Below are positions 11,627 to 19,625 of a stretch of 19,637 nt of DNA, piece after piece. The translations under genes and the position numbers were made by a program. Source of the stretch: Bacteroidales bacterium UBA3808 (lineage in GTDB: Bacteria; Bacteroidota; Bacteroidia; Bacteroidales; Paludibacteraceae); NCBI GenBank assembly GCA_002369075.1, contig DFEG01000002.1, forward strand, positions 10,871 through 30,507, read 5' to 3'. The notes under the pieces were generated by a model. That model saw nothing but the letters and a program-made list of their open reading frames with translations. It was not told the DNA's origin and did no database searches. Each line of letters begins with the position of its first letter. Position 1 is the first letter of the stretch.

Positions 11627-14287
11627 TTGAGACGCACGTTTTTCATAGTTCTTCTGTTTCTCTTGCCGGTAGCGGCGATTGCGGAAACCGCGTCAGGTGA
11701 CGATGCGGACACTCTGCGAGTGGAAACGTCCCGTCGCGGTCACCTGATCAACGCCCTTGATGTCTTGAACGGCCAGACAGCCGGTGTGACCGTAGGATCC
11801 AACACCAATCCGGAGGCGATGCTGTCCTCCGTGCGCGTGCGTGGCAACCACTCTCTGACGGGCGGCAACGAACCGCTTGTCATCATCGACGGTATGTCGT
11901 CCGACCTGCGTACGTTAGCCACGATTTTCCCCGGTGACATCGAGAGTTTCACTATTCTCAAGGACGCCGCCCAAACCGCGCAGTACGGTGCCCGTGGCGC
12001 AGCCGGTGTGTTAGAGGTGCGCACGCGCAAGAGCGGCGGAGAGAAGTTCCGCGTGTCCTATGCCGGTAACGTAGGTTTTGCTCACCCTGACAAGACACTG
12101 CGCATGCTGACGGCGGACGAGTACCGCTCCGTGACGGGCGAGTATGGTCTGCCTATATCCGACAAAGGTGCATCGACAGACTGGCAGCGTGCCATTCTGA
12201 GGTCGGGATTTGTGCAGAACCACCACCTCTCTATCGGCGGTGCCACGGAGAATGCCGCCTACCGCGGATCGCTCTCCTACAGCCAGAACAACAGTATCGT
12301 CCGTGAGATGGGGACGCAAAACATGACTGCCAAGGTGGATATCACCCAGCACGTGCTGAACAAGCGACTCACTTTCGACCTTGGTCTGTTCGGGGCAATC
12401 GGGCATAACCAGTACCTGAACGATGTGCAAAAGACTTTCTATTCCGCAGCGGCGTTCAACCCTACTTTCCCTGCCACGCGTAATGCTTCCGGCGGCTACG
12501 ACGGCTACGCTGATGCCAGCCAGATCAACAATCCTCTTGCCCTGCTGGATATTAAAAAACACAATGACGCCATGCACTTCAACACGCACCTTCGTGTGAA
12601 AGGCGACATAGGGTACGGTCTTACCGCCGCCGTCTATGGCAGCTACAGTTATGACGCCGAGGACGAGAGCCAGTTCTACCCTACTTATGTGGCGAGTACC
12701 GGTCAGGCCTATCGCGGAGCGGGCAAGACCAACCAGTGGCTTGTCAATGCCGTGCTGCATTACGACCACGACTGGGAGAAAAAGCACCATTTGGAGGCGG
12801 ATGTTTTAGGCGAATTGCAGGGCGGAACCATGACCGGTTTTCACACGACGGTCAACCGTCTTGCCTCCAACGCGTACGGTTATAATAACATCGGCGTGGG
12901 TGCTTTGCGTCTCTGGGAGGGGACGGGCAGCAGCCATGAACAACAGCGTATGGCATCCGTCATGGGAAGAGTGAGTTACACGGCGCTTGACCGTTACACC
13001 TTTACTGTCTCCGCCCGCGGCGATGCCAGTTCGGTAGCAGCCAAGGGACGCAAATGGGGTTTCTTCCCGTCCGCCAACATAGCCTGGAACATGAAAAAAG
13101 AGTCATGGCTTGAGGACCAGTCATGGCTCACCAAACTCAATATACGCGCCGGTTGGGGTCTCTCCGGTAACTTAGGCGGCATAGCGGCGTACCAGTCGTT
13201 ACAACTGCTGGTGCCTAACGGCATAGCCGAGTCGAACGGTCTGCCGGACGTCATCCTCAGCATGGCGAGGAACGAGAACCCCGACCTGACATGGGAGAAG
13301 ACCCAGACCGCCAACGTGGGCATGGAATGGGGCTTCTGGAACAACCGCATCTTCTTCTCCGCCGACTATTACTACTCGTATATCTACGACATGCTCTATA
13401 ACTACACCGTCCCCGTGCCTCCGTTCATCTATGACAAGATGCTGGCTAACTTGGGTAAGATGCAGAACCAGGGTGTGGAGATCGGGTTCGGTATAGCGGC
13501 GGTCAAGACCCGCGACTGGGATCTGAACATAGGTTTCAACCTCTCGTGGCAGCAGAACAAACTGCTGTCCCTCAACGGCTATTACAAAGGCGAGTACCTG
13601 ACCGCTCCGACCTATACACCTATCGCAGCGGTCAACGGTGCCGGTCTGCACGGCGGCAATACGGATGTGGTGTATCAGATACCCGGCTACTCGCTCGGCG
13701 TCTTCTATCTGCCGCATTGTACGGGTCTCAAGACCGACGAGTACGGGCTGCAGACCTACGAGATAGAGGACCTCAACGGTGACGGCGAGACAGACCTCTC
13801 GGACGGCGGGGACAGAAGGATCTGCGGGCAGGCTACGCCGAAAGTGCTGTTAGGCAGTAACATCTCCGTGCGGTACAAACAGTTCGACCTCTCCGTCCAG
13901 CTCAACGGTGCCTTCGGACATAAGGTTTATAATGCGACGTCACTGAGTTACATGAACCTCGGCAGTCTGCCGTACTACAACGTCATGTACGCCGCCACGC
14001 AGCGCAAGATCAACGACTTGACCGTTACCGACTACTGGCTGGAGAACGGCGATTATGTCAATATCGACTACCTCACCCTCGGTTGGACGCTGCAGGGCAA
14101 GCCGGAGTGGAAAATGAACATGCTGAGGCTCTCCGTCTCCGTCAATAACCTCGCTACGATAACCGGCTATTCCGGTCTGACGCCGATCATCAACAGTACG
14201 GTCATCAACAACACGCTCGGCGTGGACGACAAACGCTCGTACCCCGTCAGCCGGACCTATTCCTTCTCCCTCCAAATCCAGTTCTGA
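11627..14287 (+). CDS. SusC/RagA-type TonB-linked outer-membrane transporter, short form
   Basis: Outer-membrane transporter that, with SusD, imports oligosaccharides or peptides. Starting from TTG at 11627 gives 886 residues, with the signal peptide (M)RRTFFIVLLFLLPVAAIAE. No ATG fits, and a TTG at 11600 lies inside the promoter. The plug domain follows almost at once: ALDVLNGQTAGVTVGS, SVRVRGNHSL, EPLVIIDGMSS, IESFTILKDAAQTAQYGARGAAGVLEVRT, the SusC signature block. The roughly 80-residue carboxypeptidase-regulatory-like domain normally found between signal peptide and plug is absent, so about 40 residues lead straight into the plug. Barrel strands and the conserved SWGLSGNLGG-like, NPDLTWEKTQTANVGMEWGF and DLNGDGETDLSDGGDR motifs are present; the last aromatic residue is Phe (SLQIQF). 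susD begins one base after the stop. Confidence 0.9.
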   Translation: MRRTFFIVLLFLLPVAAIAETASGDDADTLRVETSRRGHLINALDVLNGQTAGVTVGSNTNPEAMLSSVRVRGNHSLTGGNEPLVIIDGMSSDLRTLATIFPGDIESFTILKDAAQTAQYGARGAAGVLEVRTRKSGGEKFRVSYAGNVGFAHPDKTLRMLTADEYRSVTGEYGLPISDKGASTDWQRAILRSGFVQNHHLSIGGATENAAYRGSLSYSQNNSIVREMGTQNMTAKVDITQHVLNKRLTFDLGLFGAIGHNQYLNDVQKTFYSAAAFNPTFPATRNASGGYDGYADASQINNPLALLDIKKHNDAMHFNTHLRVKGDIGYGLTAAVYGSYSYDAEDESQFYPTYVASTGQAYRGAGKTNQWLVNAVLHYDHDWEKKHHLEADVLGELQGGTMTGFHTTVNRLASNAYGYNNIGVGALRLWEGTGSSHEQQRMASVMGRVSYTALDRYTFTVSARGDASSVAAKGRKWGFFPSANIAWNMKKESWLEDQSWLTKLNIRAGWGLSGNLGGIAAYQSLQLLVPNGIAESNGLPDVILSMARNENPDLTWEKTQTANVGMEWGFWNNRIFFSADYYYSYIYDMLYNYTVPVPPFIYDKMLANLGKMQNQGVEIGFGIAAVKTRDWDLNIGFNLSWQQNKLLSLNGYYKGEYLTAPTYTPIAAVNGAGLHGGNTDVVYQIPGYSLGVFYLPHCTGLKTDEYGLQTYEIEDLNGDGETDLSDGGDRRICGQATPKVLLGSNISVRYKQFDLSVQLNGAFGHKVYNATSLSYMNLGSLPYYNVMYAATQRKINDLTVTDYWLENGDYVNIDYLTLGWTLQGKPEWKMNMLRLSVSVNNLATITGYSGLTPIINSTVINNTLGVDDKRSYPVSRTYSFSLQIQF

Positions 14288-14288
14288 C

Positions 14289-15905
14289 ATGAAACAAAGC
14301 ATATTCTACATAATCATCGCGTTGGCGTTCACAGCTTGCGGTTTTCTCGAAGAACAACCCCTCTCCGGCCAGCCCGAAGAGGCGGTCATCACTTCTGCAG
14401 CCACCCTCAAGCGCCAGGCGGTTCTCTCCCTCTATGACCATATAGGCGGCTACCAAGACGGAGACGGCATCCAAGGCATGTACCGCGGTATATACGATTT
14501 ACAGACCTTTGCCTCCAATGAGGCGATGATACCTGTCCGCGGCGGCGACTGGCTGGACGGCGGACTGTGGGTGGACTTGCATGAACACGCATGGGCGGTG
14601 GATAACGAGTGCTGCGAGAACGCATGGCTGTATCTCTACCAGCTCATCGGGCTCTGTAATCATTCGCTTTATCTGATAGACGAACACGGAGACCTCCTTT
14701 CCGACGATGCGTTCATCACCTATTCCGCCGAGATCAGATCCGTCAGGGCGATGGCGTATATGTACCTCCTTGACCTCTTCGGGCGGGTGCCCATCGTAGC
14801 CAATGAGAATATCCATGTGCATGATATCTACCAATCGGAGCGCAGCGAAGTGTTTGATTTCGTGTGGTCAGAACTCCAGTTTGCTCTTGCACACCTGCCG
14901 GACGAGCGGTCTAACAACCGCGGTGAGTACTACGGACGTATCACGAAGCCTGTGGTTCATTTTATGCTCATGAAGATGGCGCTCAATGCCGAGATCTGGA
15001 CCGATGACGACTGGACCGATGATATCCGCCCGGACGGCAAGACAATCACTCTTGACTGCGACGATACCGGAACCAAGAACGCCTGGGATGCCGTCGTCTA
15101 TTACGGTCAGCAGATTTTCAACTCCACCGCCGGATACACGCTCTGTACCAGCATTACCGACTGTTTCAAGGTCTATAACGAAGAGGCGGCGGAAAATATC
15201 TTCACCATTCCTATGGACCCCAATATCTTCCGTAACCGGTTCAAGAACCTCTTCCGCTCACTCCATTACGAGCATGCTGCGGCACTTGGGTACGGCGGTG
15301 AAAACGGCTCGTGCGCGACGCTTGAGACGCTCGATGTCTTCGGTCAGGGAACCAAAAAATGCGATAGCCGTTTCTCCGTCAATTTCTTCTCCGGCGTGGT
15401 ACAGGTCAATGCGAAAGCTCTTGTCCTCTCCTCCGGCGACACCCTGATCTACCAACCCCGGGAGGTCAAGATGAACCTCACAGGCAGCCCGTATGTCTCT
15501 ACTGCCGGCGCGCGGATGCGCAAGTACTCCTATGACCCGGGCGGTATCTTCGACGGCCAGCTCCGCAACACGGATATCGTGCTCTTCCGGCTCGCCGATG
15601 TCTATCTGATGATGGCGGAAGCGAAGGTGCGGAACGGACAATCCGGACAGGATCTTTTCGAGACCGTGCGTTTCCGCGAAGCCTTAGCCCTCAGTATATC
15701 CCAGACACCGCGGGATGCGACCCTCGAGAATATCTATTACGAGCGCTGGATGGAACTGATGTGGGAGGGATGGCACAGGCAGGACCAGATCCGTTTCGGT
15801 ACGTTCGAGACCGACCCGCAGTACCGCTACCTCACGGTCTTCCCTATCCCGCAAACGGCAATCCAGACCAACTCCAACCTGACCCAGAATAAAGGTTACC
15901 TGTAA
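14289..15905 (+). CDS. SusD/RagB family outer-membrane lipoprotein
   Basis: Surface lid of the SusC transporter that binds the nutrient. 538 residues with a lipoprotein signal (MKQSIFYIIIALAFTAC), Cys17 being the lipidated residue. Seen: the TPR-like SusD pattern AEIRSVRAMAYMYLLDLFGRVPIV (about 148-171), the SusD C-terminal core VLFRLADVYLMMAEAKVRNGQ, YYERWMELMWEGWHRQDQIRFGTF, and the closing FPIPQTAIQTNSNLTQNKGY. The ligand cannot be told. No glycoside hydrolase, sulfatase, protease or hybrid two-component regulator lies next to the pair, so this is an orphan SusCD pair or part of a scattered utilisation system. It starts one base after the susC stop and ends before a probable terminator or operator region. 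Confidence 0.94.
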   Translation: MKQSIFYIIIALAFTACGFLEEQPLSGQPEEAVITSAATLKRQAVLSLYDHIGGYQDGDGIQGMYRGIYDLQTFASNEAMIPVRGGDWLDGGLWVDLHEHAWAVDNECCENAWLYLYQLIGLCNHSLYLIDEHGDLLSDDAFITYSAEIRSVRAMAYMYLLDLFGRVPIVANENIHVHDIYQSERSEVFDFVWSELQFALAHLPDERSNNRGEYYGRITKPVVHFMLMKMALNAEIWTDDDWTDDIRPDGKTITLDCDDTGTKNAWDAVVYYGQQIFNSTAGYTLCTSITDCFKVYNEEAAENIFTIPMDPNIFRNRFKNLFRSLHYEHAAALGYGGENGSCATLETLDVFGQGTKKCDSRFSVNFFSGVVQVNAKALVLSSGDTLIYQPREVKMNLTGSPYVSTAGARMRKYSYDPGGIFDGQLRNTDIVLFRLADVYLMMAEAKVRNGQSGQDLFETVRFREALALSISQTPRDATLENIYYERWMELMWEGWHRQDQIRFGTFETDPQYRYLTVFPIPQTAIQTNSNLTQNKGYL

Positions 15906-15940
15906 TGGAATGTACGATTTTTAAGATTAAATCTACTATA

Positions 15941-15957
15941 TGTCATAATTAATGACA
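15941..15957 (+). promoter_or_regulatory. Inverted repeat after susD
   Basis: TGTCAT-AATTA-ATGACA, a six-base-pair palindrome 36 bases after the susD stop. A further TGTCAT stands at 16001-16006, preceded by GGTCA, within the spacer of the glycosyltransferase promoter. It could be a regulator-binding site or a weak terminator; the T run is on the wrong side for a good terminator. Confidence 0.35.
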
Positions 15958-15992
15958 AAAATTAGTATTTTATTTACGATTGTTCTTAATAA

Positions 15993-16024
15993 TTTGGTCA
16001 TGTCATAGAAAAGCAGTACTTTTG
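15993..16024 (+). promoter_or_regulatory. Bacteroidota-type promoter of the glycosyltransferase
   Basis: -33 TTTG at 15993-15996 and -7 TACTTTTG at 16017-16024, 20 bases apart. The -7 region AAAGCAGTACTTTTG is the same as that of the rsmA promoter over 15 bases. The start near 16030 leaves a leader of about 23 bases. Confidence 0.85.
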
Positions 16025-16052
16025 CCCTCAGTTTGTAAAAAAAGGTATTGGT

Positions 16053-17261
16053 ATGAAAATTCTATTTGTGATCAATAATCTCTTTTGTAAAGGCAACGGA
16101 CTGGACGAATCGGCACGGCGCACCATACAGGCTCTGCGCGAGGCGGGGCAGGAAGTGCGCGTTCTGTCGGGACCGAATATACATGACCCGAACGGTCCGC
16201 ACCCGGATTATGAAGTGCCTAATTTTCGTTTCCCTCTCGTACAACCCATCCTCGACTCTTACGAGTATTATTATGCCGACTGGCGCAGTCCGCTTGTCGA
16301 ACAGGCGGTGCGATGGGCGGATGTCGTACACCTCGAGGAGACTTTCTTCATCCAGCACGCAGCCATGAACTGGGCAAAGAAACTGGGCAAACCCATCACC
16401 GCTACTTATCATCTCCACCCAGAGAACATCGTTCTGAATGCACTTGGTTTTGATGGCGGACATCTGATAAGCAAGCTTCTCTTTCGTTACTGGTGCCGCG
16501 TTTTCTATGATAACTGCACCTATCTCCAGTGTCCTACGGAGAACGTGCGGCAACGCCTGCTTCGTCACCATGTGAAAGCCCGCTGTTTCACGCTCTCCAA
16601 CGGCGTTATTCCAGACCACTGCCTGCGCCCGGAGACACCGCCTGACGACTATCTCGACCCCGAACGCCCCCTCAATCTCATTTATATCGGGCGCACCGCA
16701 ACCGAGAAGGACCAACCCACCCTTTTCAAAGCGATCCGCCTCAGCAAATACGCCCACCGCATCCGGCTGCATATAGCCGGACGCGGACCAAAACTCAAAG
16801 CCTATACCCGGATGGCGAACCAACTCTACGAGGAGGGGGTTGTCCGTTATGCGCCGGTTGTCGGCTTTTATGACCGTGACGGGTTGCGCCAACTGGCTGC
16901 TTCCGCCGATCTGGCGGTCCATTGCGCTTATGTAGAGGTCGAGGGAATGAGTATCACGGAGGCACTCCAACAAGCGGTCGTCCCTGTTATCGCTACCGCG
17001 CCTTATTCAGGTACCGCTACCTACGCTCTTGACGAGCATAGTACGTTCCCGGCAAAGGACGCCAAAGCACTGGCGGAACGGATTGACTATTGGTTCGATC
17101 ACCCGCAGCGGAGATGGGCGATGGGATTCCGGTATGCCCGGTCCATGAACTCCATCAAAATAGAACGCTGTGTGCAAGAGTTGGTGGAAATGTTCAGGAA
17201 AGCTTGTTCTCAACCGGTTACTATCGACATCTCGCGTCACGAACTCGCTTCCGTGGCATAA
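16053..17261 (+). CDS. GT4-type glycosyltransferase
   Basis: A 402-residue GT-B fold retaining glycosyltransferase. Residues 1-10 (MKILFVINNL) and the GNGLDESARRTIQALREAGQEVRVL stretch form the N-terminal acceptor domain opening; TYHLHPENI (118-126) is the acceptor-side loop. The donor domain begins at LNLIYIGRTATEKDQPTL (208-224), where Arg214 and Lys219 should bind the nucleotide-sugar phosphates, and has the E-x7-E motif Glu295-Glu303 in YVEVEGMSITEAL. No membrane segment is seen. The Gly-Leu-Asp-Glu-Ser opening recalls enzymes that glycosylate lipids, but donor and acceptor are unknown. It has its own promoter. Its last 25 bases overlap the tail of the truncated vsr frame, and the C-terminal end (about residues 385-402) may have been altered by the rearrangement that removed vsr. 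Confidence 0.87.
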   Translation: MKILFVINNLFCKGNGLDESARRTIQALREAGQEVRVLSGPNIHDPNGPHPDYEVPNFRFPLVQPILDSYEYYYADWRSPLVEQAVRWADVVHLEETFFIQHAAMNWAKKLGKPITATYHLHPENIVLNALGFDGGHLISKLLFRYWCRVFYDNCTYLQCPTENVRQRLLRHHVKARCFTLSNGVIPDHCLRPETPPDDYLDPERPLNLIYIGRTATEKDQPTLFKAIRLSKYAHRIRLHIAGRGPKLKAYTRMANQLYEEGVVRYAPVVGFYDRDGLRQLAASADLAVHCAYVEVEGMSITEALQQAVVPVIATAPYSGTATYALDEHSTFPAKDAKALAERIDYWFDHPQRRWAMGFRYARSMNSIKIERCVQELVEMFRKACSQPVTIDISRHELASVA

Positions 17262-17410
17262 ATCAATTCATAATCTGTCTTGACGTTCAGCCTGTACCGG
17301 TATCCGTGCGCCCACAGCCATTTCCGCACAAGTATTTCCGGCTTTGTCGCTTTGCTGCGTATATGCGACATGCAGCGGTGGCGTTGTGCGGGTGTCAGAA
17401 CATCGGGCAT
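17237..17410 (-). pseudogene. vsr: Truncated very-short-patch-repair endonuclease (vsr), N-terminal part only
   Basis: A 57-codon frame starts at the ATG at 17408-17410, one base after the stop of the DUF2357 nuclease gene. Residues 1-44 (MPDVLTPAQRHRCMSHIRSK, KPEILVRKWL, AHGYRYRLNVK) match the Vsr N-terminus: the MSxIRSKxTKPE motif with Glu25, and the GYRYRL segment. In complete Vsr proteins the LPGxPDIV motif with the catalytic Asp and the CFWHxH zinc/catalytic segment follow; here the homology stops at about 17279 and an unrelated tail (TDYELIYATEASS) runs into the glycosyltransferase 3' end. Vsr nicks T:G mismatches made by deamination of 5-methylcytosine, usually beside a Dcm methyltransferase. 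Without the catalytic half this copy should be inactive. It marks the left break of a restriction island. Confidence 0.82.
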
Positions 17411-17411
17411 G

Positions 17412-19589
17412 TTAGTCTATCAATAAAGAGTCTATTTCTCCGAACGTAGTGTCAATAAAAGTATGTCCTTTCCATTGCGTATGGTCAATCATGCGGAAGT
17501 CGCTATACAGGCGGTGATGGAATTTCAGTTGGAACGCAATGCGCATATCGTTGTCCGGATCGGTAGGTACCTGGTGTGCCTCTTTGCTTGTTGTGGTACG
17601 CACTTTGATTACCTCGTACACATCGCGGATGCCTTTGTTCTTCATGTACGGCATAAAGAAATGCAAGTCGTGCAAGGAGACTGTTGTTGGGAATTGTACG
17701 CCGGTGTAATAGAGTTCTGCATTGCTGTTCTCAAAGGCTTCGTAATATCCGGCTCTGGTACTGGGTTTGACCACTCCTATCAGTACGCGGTTGCCTACTT
17801 CGACAAAAGTGCCTTTCTGCGGAATGACTTGTTCGATGATTTGCACGGCATTCCGCTGCATGAGGTCCCAGATAAACGATTTGAGCATTGCATGTGCCTC
17901 GTCGCCTGGTTGCATCGGGAAGGCTCCTATATTGACTTCATCTACCGAGCGACGGTATTTGTCCGAATCGGTCATATTGCCGGGGAAGAGAATATATCCG
18001 CCGAGCACTTCTTTTCGTGGTTCTCCTTCTGCGCGTTTGTAATAAATAGCATCGCGGTATCGGTGCATCTGGTTAATGGTGTCCTGCGGCGGCATCTCCA
18101 TACCATTGGGAGCCACTTCCACGCGGTATTTGGCATCAAAGAGATAGGTCATCTGCATACCCCGCTGCAAGTCATCTTTTGTCAGTTGCAGCACAATATC
18201 CGGGCGTTGCGGAACGGTGTATGTCCGGAGACCTTGAATACCTCTCAGACCGTTAATCGAATCTCCGTGTTGCGGATTATAGAAGAGCTCGGCTAACGTG
18301 ATATCACCCTGCTTGAACACGATCTTGGATTGCTCGCCCCATTTCAGGTCGCGTGTAAAGAGTCCGTTCATCTCCGGCCGGCTTGGGTGCTCGACAGAAA
18401 CAGAGTTACCAAACAATTCCTTCACCACTTTCTCGACCTGTATAAAACACCATATTTCATACAACGTAGCAATATCTTTGGTCTCCATCCTGTACAAGCC
18501 GTCGTTTAAGTTGAACGACTTACGGAGAATGATATACGTGCGGAAGACATTGGAGTAATTGACATCGCGCTGGAGTATCAGCGATTCCTGTTTCAGTCCC
18601 TCGAACTTGCCGATAGTGCGGAAGAACGGATTACGCACGAGGTGTTGCAGTTCGTCTCTTGTCTGACGGATATACGCCTTTTCGTTGTCTGCAATCTGGT
18701 ATGCCGAATCCGACAGAATCCGGTCCGCCAATGAGCGGTAATGTTTTTCGATGACGGTCAATGTGTATTTGAGAAAACGGTTCTCCAGCGTGTTGTGTGA
18801 GGTCTGTTGCTCCTCTACATAATAGAGGTACTGTTCCTCTGTTTTATGCTCCGCGAACTGTTGTTCCAGAACAGGCGTAAACCGCTTGATTTGGTCTGCA
18901 CGTTTGTATGTATTCACCGCGCGCAGGCGATGGCGCGGGCGCTCAATAATATTCCTGCACGCATGGATATATTGCTCTTGCAGGCTGCGGAAGATATTCC
19001 ACCAGATTAAGTCAAATGATTCACCTTCGCCCTCTGAAATGCCGTGATATGTCTTGCGCAGATAGTCAAGAGAAAGCATCCGGTATTCGGATTCGATGTC
19101 ACGGAGAATGATTTTCCAATCGTGGTGGTAATCGAGTTTGGCGGAAAGCACATCGTAAGAGAACACAAAGCGTTTCTTCTCGCCATTCCGTGTATATTGT
19201 ATCGGGAAATCTGCACGGCCGATTTCATTGCCGTAGTTTATAAAGCCCATTAAGATGCGCTGCGTCTTCTTCCACGAGAAGCGTTCGTTGACATCTTGGC
19301 GCGGTGTATCTAATTCCGCCTCGGTAGTGCCATCCTTGAACTCAATCCAGATGCTGTAATCGGTCTGCTCAAAGAAATAGGCTTCCTGATTGTTTGCTTC
19401 TTGGGTAATAGCGGCTGTTCTCCTCTCATATTGGTCCATCCGCTCCACAGTACAATCGTCCGACCACGTATAAGTGGAGGTTAGCCGGTGTGCTCCGAGT
19501 CTCTGGCAGCCTTTCTCCCAAACCCGTTGGAGCGAGTTGCACTCGAAGGTCAATGTAAAATCGCTATGTGTAATACGGAGGATATCCAT
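17412..19589 (-). CDS. DUF2357 (McrC-like) PD-(D/E)XK nuclease of a restriction system
   Basis: A 725-residue cytosolic protein. The N-terminal half (about 1-350) matches the general DUF2357/DUF524 pattern, with a helical, charged stretch at 240-320. The nuclease core follows: LYEIW with Glu378, RPDIV with Asp464, FDAKY with Asp485 and Lys487, and QMHRY (Gln507-Tyr511), an E...PD...DxK...QxxxY set as in McrC, Cas4 and RecB-like nucleases. Residues about 590-725 (VGNRVLIGVVKP, AELYYTGVQFP, GIRDVYEVIKV, RIAFQLKF) form an extra C-terminal domain that may be a PUA-like base reader. Such nucleases usually pair with an McrB-type AAA+ GTPase or ATPase, expected to the right of the window. The start at 19589 has no promoter visible, so it is probably an internal operon gene; vsr follows after one base. 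Substrate preference for modified DNA is inferred from the family. Confidence 0.82.
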   Translation of the reverse strand: MDILRITHSDFTLTFECNSLQRVWEKGCQRLGAHRLTSTYTWSDDCTVERMDQYERRTAAITQEANNQEAYFFEQTDYSIWIEFKDGTTEAELDTPRQDVNERFSWKKTQRILMGFINYGNEIGRADFPIQYTRNGEKKRFVFSYDVLSAKLDYHHDWKIILRDIESEYRMLSLDYLRKTYHGISEGEGESFDLIWWNIFRSLQEQYIHACRNIIERPRHRLRAVNTYKRADQIKRFTPVLEQQFAEHKTEEQYLYYVEEQQTSHNTLENRFLKYTLTVIEKHYRSLADRILSDSAYQIADNEKAYIRQTRDELQHLVRNPFFRTIGKFEGLKQESLILQRDVNYSNVFRTYIILRKSFNLNDGLYRMETKDIATLYEIWCFIQVEKVVKELFGNSVSVEHPSRPEMNGLFTRDLKWGEQSKIVFKQGDITLAELFYNPQHGDSINGLRGIQGLRTYTVPQRPDIVLQLTKDDLQRGMQMTYLFDAKYRVEVAPNGMEMPPQDTINQMHRYRDAIYYKRAEGEPRKEVLGGYILFPGNMTDSDKYRRSVDEVNIGAFPMQPGDEAHAMLKSFIWDLMQRNAVQIIEQVIPQKGTFVEVGNRVLIGVVKPSTRAGYYEAFENSNAELYYTGVQFPTTVSLHDLHFFMPYMKNKGIRDVYEVIKVRTTTSKEAHQVPTDPDNDMRIAFQLKFHHRLYSDFRMIDHTQWKGHTFIDTTFGEIDSLLID

Positions 19590-19600
19590 TAGCGTAATGT

Positions 19601-19625
19601 GTTACATTTTTTAAAATTTTGTAAC
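19601..19625. promoter_or_regulatory. Inverted repeat upstream of the DUF2357 gene
   Basis: GTTACA (19601-19606) and TGTAAC (19620-19625) flank a T- and A-rich 13-base centre, 12 bases ahead of the DUF2357 ATG. On the minus strand it could be an operator or the end of an upstream gene's 3' region. No TAnnTTTG element lies in the 48 bases before the gene. Confidence 0.35.

Noticed and set aside
12011..12790. Long minus-strand open frame inside susC
   Set aside because: Shadow frame produced by the G/C-rich codon usage of susC; the sense strand carries the complete SusC barrel.
16840..16860. Further G/C palindromic repeat copy in the glycosyltransferase (GAGGAGGGGG run)
   Set aside because: It lacks the CTCCTCCC arm and the codons fit the normal glycosyltransferase sequence.
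17262..17411. Non-coding gap between the glycosyltransferase and the DUF2357 gene
   Set aside because: The minus strand reads the Vsr N-terminus without interruption, so it is a gene remnant rather than a spacer.
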